A DNA stretch of 8,403 bases from Ruminococcaceae bacterium UBA4958 (lineage in GTDB: Bacteria > Bacillota > Clostridia > Oscillospirales > Acutalibacteraceae): assembly GCA_002397355.1 (NCBI GenBank), contig DHAI01000031.1, forward strand, positions 3,263 to 11,665, given 5' to 3'. The notes under the pieces were generated by a model, which worked only from the letters and a program-made list of their open reading frames with translations, searched no databases and was not told the DNA's origin. Made by a program: the position numbers and the translations under genes. How positions within the stretch are numbered: the stretch's first letter is position 1; each line of letters starts with the position of its first letter. Positions 6,613 through 8,403 of this stretch are shown piece after piece.

Positions 6613-7879
6613 TTCGGTCCATCAACTCCATGTACTCGCTCGGATTGAGCCCGGTCACCTTTTTGAAGACGCGGCTGAAATACTTGACGTCCCGGTAGCC
6701 GACGCTTTGCGCCACCTCGCCGATCCGGCTGCCGGGGCGGCTCAGCAGCTCCCTGGCCGCCGCGACGCGGCACTCCATCAGGCACTCGTTGAAGGTCTTG
6801 CCCAGCTCGTTGCGCAGCAGGTGCATGAGATAGGAAGGACTGATGTACACATGCCGGGCCGCGGATTCGACCGATATGTCCTTGGAATAATTTTCGCGGA
6901 CATACCGGACGGCCTCCCGTATTTCCCGCCGGTAGCCAGAGCCTTTCCCGTCGCCCGCGCACGCGACGCTGTTGATGCCGGGCAGCAGCTTGAAGCCGGC
7001 CGTCTGATCGGCGGACCGATAGGCCCCGGCCAATTGCCCGACGTCGGCGCAAACCTTACTGATCCCGACGGAAAAGGTACATTGGAATTTCTTCCGGCAC
7101 GCTTCCATCAGCCTCCGGGAGGCCGCTTCGACCGCGGCCTCCCCTTTTTCCACGTCTCGGCACAGATTGACGACAACGCACCAGGCGTCCGGCCCCATAT
7201 GGACCAGGACGCCCATGAAATCCGGGCCGATCAGAAGGGTTTTCGCGATCTCCCCCTCGGCCTCCCGCCTGAGGGCGTCCATCTGCTCCGCGCCGATCCG
7301 CTCCCGCACCAGGAGAAAATTATCCAGCCGGATCACCACCGCCACGTTGTTTCCGGGGTCCAGCGGAACGTCCAGCATCCGGATTTTTTTCACGATCTCT
7401 TCCCGGTCTCGGACGGCGCCCTCCAGCAGATTTTTCAGGAAAACCTCCTTCATGGAGGACAGCTCGCTTTTCAAAAGCTCATAGTACTGCTTCGAGCTCT
7501 TCTCGGTCTTGATATGGGCCAGAGCCTTTTTCACCGTATCCAAAAAGGCATCCTGGTCGATCGGCTTGAGCAGATAGGCAAAGGCGCCGTTCTCAATCGC
7601 CTTTTGGGCATATTCGAATTCACTGAAGCCGCTCAGGACGATGACGACGCTCTCGATATGGTTCTCCCGAAGCTTCTCCATCAGCTCGAGGCCGTTCATA
7701 TAGGGCATCCGGATGTCGGCGACGATCAGATCCGGCTTCTCCCGCAGAGCCAGCCTGAGACCTTCCTCGCCGTCGGCCGCCTCCCCCACGATCCGGATCC
7801 CCAGCGCATCCCAGTCCAGCAGGGACTTGAATCCCAGCCGAAGATAGTATTCGTCGTCAACCACCAGCATGGTATACAC
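6605..7879 (-). CDS. YesN-type response regulator with AraC-family DNA-binding domain
   Basis: The 424-residue protein starts with a receiver domain (about 1-120): acidic pair Asp8-Asp9, phospho-acceptor Asp55 in LIVADIRMP, Ser83 and Lys105 (LLKP). A middle region (about 140-310) with VAVVIRLDNF and FSVGISKVCADVGQLAGAYRSA resembles the degenerate cyclase-like linker common in YesN proteins. The C-terminus (about 318-424) holds two AraC-type helix-turn-helix units, ISVESAARHVYISPSYLMHLL and IGEVAQSVGYRDVKYFSRVFKK. GTG 7877-7879 was chosen as start: GGAGG lies 8 nt upstream and the protein then begins MYTMLVVDDE, like other family members. The ATG at 7892-7894 has no ribosome site of its own, since the GGAGG lies just inside that frame. 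It is first in the operon with the kinase that should phosphorylate it and probably controls the adjacent importer promoter. Confidence 0.93.
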   Translation of the reverse strand: MYTMLVVDDEYYLRLGFKSLLDWDALGIRIVGEAADGEEGLRLALREKPDLIVADIRMPYMNGLELMEKLRENHIESVVIVLSGFSEFEYAQKAIENGAFAYLLKPIDQDAFLDTVKKALAHIKTEKSSKQYYELLKSELSSMKEVFLKNLLEGAVRDREEIVKKIRMLDVPLDPGNNVAVVIRLDNFLLVRERIGAEQMDALRREAEGEIAKTLLIGPDFMGVLVHMGPDAWCVVVNLCRDVEKGEAAVEAASRRLMEACRKKFQCTFSVGISKVCADVGQLAGAYRSADQTAGFKLLPGINSVACAGDGKGSGYRREIREAVRYVRENYSKDISVESAARHVYISPSYLMHLLRNELGKTFNECLMECRVAAARELLSRPGSRIGEVAQSVGYRDVKYFSRVFKKVTGLNPSEYMELMDRNA

Positions 7880-8012
7880 GGCGGCCACCTCCATCGCTTC
7901 AGACTGCCTGCCCGCCCGAAAAAAAAGCCCGGGTGCGCTCGGAAAAATACAGCCGGCAGTCCGGCGGATTATAAAATGTCATCAACTGCTTCACTGATTT
8001 TTTCAATAATTT
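7880..8012 (-). promoter_or_regulatory. Long 5' leader of the regulator-kinase operon
   Basis: About 130 nt separate the predicted start from the regulator GTG. Read on the - strand, the leader is AT-rich at first and then contains a small GCCGG-ACTG-CCGGC hairpin followed by TGTATTTTT, a CCCGGGC block followed by eight Ts (complement of 7920-7927), and a GC-rich stretch before the GGAGG. These could be pause or attenuation sites, but the stems are short. I recognise no known riboswitch. Confidence 0.4.
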
Positions 8013-8061
8013 GGTAATATTATAATATGATTTTTCATAAAAGTCAAAAGCCGGACTGCCG
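7954..8061. repeat. 12-bp inverted repeat bracketing the regulator promoter
   Basis: CGGCAGTCCGGC (7954-7965) and GCCGGACTGCCG (8050-8061) are perfect reverse complements separated by 84 bp that contain the promoter and the predicted start. A third, 9-nt copy, GCAGTCCGG, is at 8086-8094 and can also pair with 8051-8059. Matching does not extend beyond the 12 bp. A 12-bp repeat by chance over such a short distance is unlikely, so a binding site or recombination site is possible. Confidence 0.6.
8019..8047 (-). promoter_or_regulatory. Regulator-kinase operon promoter
   Basis: On the - strand TTGACT (8047-8042) and TATAAT (8024-8019) are separated by exactly 17 nt of AT-rich sequence, close to the sigma-A consensus. 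Transcription is expected to start near 8012. A second TATAAT (7973-7968) has no matching -35 and is less likely. The -35 sits directly against an arm of the 12-bp inverted repeat described separately. Confidence 0.75.
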
Positions 8062-8094
8062 CACGGCATTCCGGACGAACTCGCCGCAGTCCGG
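8051..8094. repeat. Hairpin upstream of the regulator promoter
   Basis: CCGGACTGC (8051-8059) pairs with GCAGTCCGG (8086-8094), with a mismatch and two further pairs inside. On the - strand it is followed by CTTTTGACTTTT, which overlaps the -35 hexamer. It may act as a third terminator for readthrough from the right, or as a protein-binding site next to the promoter. Confidence 0.5.
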
Positions 8095-8143
8095 AAAAAC
8101 CAGGGCCGTCCTCCGAAGAAAGGACGGCGTGCGCAAACCCTGG
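8095..8143 (-). terminator. Intrinsic terminator (second in tandem)
   Basis: On the - strand an outer CCAGGG/CCCTGG stem (8143-8138 with 8105-8100) encloses an inner 7-8 bp stem (8128-8121 with 8112-8105), followed at once by TTTTT (8099-8095). The inner and outer stems share a base, so a compact hairpin followed by the U-run is the likely terminating form. It would stop readthrough from the P-type ATPase gene before the regulator promoter. Confidence 0.65.
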
Positions 8144-8163
8144 AAAGAAAGCGGAGCAGAGAC

Positions 8164-8193
8164 AAAACCGGCGCCGCATTTCAGCGGCGCCGG
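8164..8193 (-). terminator. Intrinsic terminator of the P-type ATPase gene
   Basis: CCGGCGCCGC (8168-8177) and GCGGCGCCGG (8184-8193) form a perfect 10-bp stem with a 6-nt loop. On the - strand it is followed by TTTTGTCTC (from 8167 downward), a usable though short U-tract. On the + strand no T-run follows. It lies 90 bp past the ATPase stop. Confidence 0.75.
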
Positions 8194-8214
8194 CCCGTGG
8201 CTGCCATGTGATTT

Positions 8215-8256
8215 TCCGCCCGGCCTACCGGTGCTGGCGCATCGGGGCCGGGCGGA
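8215..8256. repeat. Very strong hairpin without U-tract
   Basis: An 11-bp outer stem (8215-8225 with 8246-8256) carries a 2-nt bulge, then a 7-bp inner stem (8228-8234 with 8239-8245) closed by a 4-nt loop. Pairing is complete on a + strand RNA with one G-U, while the - strand RNA has an A-C mismatch at that place. No T-run follows on either strand. It may protect the 3' end of the ATPase mRNA or belong to a structured RNA. Confidence 0.6.
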
Positions 8257-8283
8257 CTTGCGCGAGAGGAAAAGCGGCGGAAG

Positions 8284-8403
8284 TCAATCCGTCTTTCCGA
8301 ATCGGCGCTGGATGAGTTTGACCAGCTCCACCAACGGAACGACGGCGAGCGCGAGTCCCATCGCGGTCATATACTCCGCGAACGAGATCGGTGTGAATCC
8401 GAA
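8284..8403 (-). CDS. Probable cation-transporting P-type ATPase, C-terminal fragment
   Basis: The frame enters from the right edge and ends at TGA (complement of 8284-8286), giving 39 residues: FGFTPISFAEYMTAMGLALA, then VVPLVELVKLIQRRFGKTD. This pattern, a short 'FTPIS..EY' lead, a final membrane helix with 'GLAL..VP.VE.VK' and a basic tail, matches the last helix of bacterial calcium-type P-type ATPases (Cation_ATPase_C region). The full enzyme would pump cations across the membrane using ATP. The catalytic DKTGT and nucleotide-binding domains lie beyond the window, so the ion is not known. It is transcribed in the same direction as the regulator-kinase operon but is separated from it by two or three terminators, so it is probably an unrelated unit. 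Confidence 0.7.
   Translation of the reverse strand, partial: FGFTPISFAEYMTAMGLALAVVPLVELVKLIQRRFGKTD

Noticed and set aside
6485..8017. 510-codon open frame on the + strand opposite the regulator and the 5' part of the kinase.
   Set aside because: It is antisense to intact, clearly recognisable genes, is rich in His, Gln, Pro and Arg, has no domain-like features and no ribosome site. Long antisense frames are common in GC-rich coding DNA.
7899..8165. 88-codon - strand frame covering the regulator promoter and upstream hairpins.
   Set aside because: It runs through two hairpins and the promoter, has no ribosome site and shows no recognisable sequence.
1..8403. CRISPR array, insertion sequence, tRNA or rRNA.
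   Set aside because: No regularly spaced direct repeats, transposase-like frames, terminal repeats or tRNA/rRNA-like sequences were seen in reading both strands.

Overview
The window looks like a GC-rich Firmicute, probably a Clostridia member. The evidence is a YesM/YesN-type two-component pair, a lipoprotein family 1 sugar-binding protein with two permeases, strong AGGAGG-type ribosome binding sites, sigma-A-like promoters and intrinsic terminators with U-tracts. This is a family-level inference; nothing here names a species. I see no mobile element, tRNA, rRNA or CRISPR array.

Layout, left to right. (1) Bases 2-172 (+) are the 3' end of an enolase-superfamily (mandelate racemase/muconate lactonizing type) sugar-acid enzyme, closed by a strong bidirectional terminator at 212-257. 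(2) Bases 304-3660 (-) hold a carbohydrate ABC importer: binding lipoprotein, MalF-type permease and MalG-type permease, with no ATPase gene. A strong hairpin separates the binding-protein gene from the permeases. (3) Bases 3661-3880 are a divergent control region with two extended -10 promoters, a 14-bp palindrome and inverted half-sites. (4) Bases 3881-4846 (+) encode a membrane receptor that has the extracytoplasmic sensor of a YesM-like kinase but stops inside the first HAMP helix and has no kinase domain. (5) Bases 4852-7879 (-) are a response regulator and histidine kinase operon with an 8-bp overlap. (6) Bases 7880-8283 carry no gene but hold a good promoter, a long leader and a dense series of inverted repeats and terminators. 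(7) Bases 8284-8403 (-) are the last 39 residues of a protein that looks like a cation-transporting P-type ATPase.

Likely logic (inference): the YesM-like kinase senses an extracellular carbohydrate signal, perhaps with help from the kinase-less receptor, and phosphorylates the AraC-type regulator, which controls the importer and possibly the receptor through the 3661-3880 region. The imported substrate may be a plant-derived oligosaccharide or sugar acid, given the neighbouring enolase-family enzyme. An ATPase such as an MsmK/MsiK-type shared subunit would have to come from elsewhere in the genome.

The least ordinary features are the kinase-less receptor placed between importer and two-component operon, and the perfect 12-bp inverted repeat that brackets the regulator promoter.
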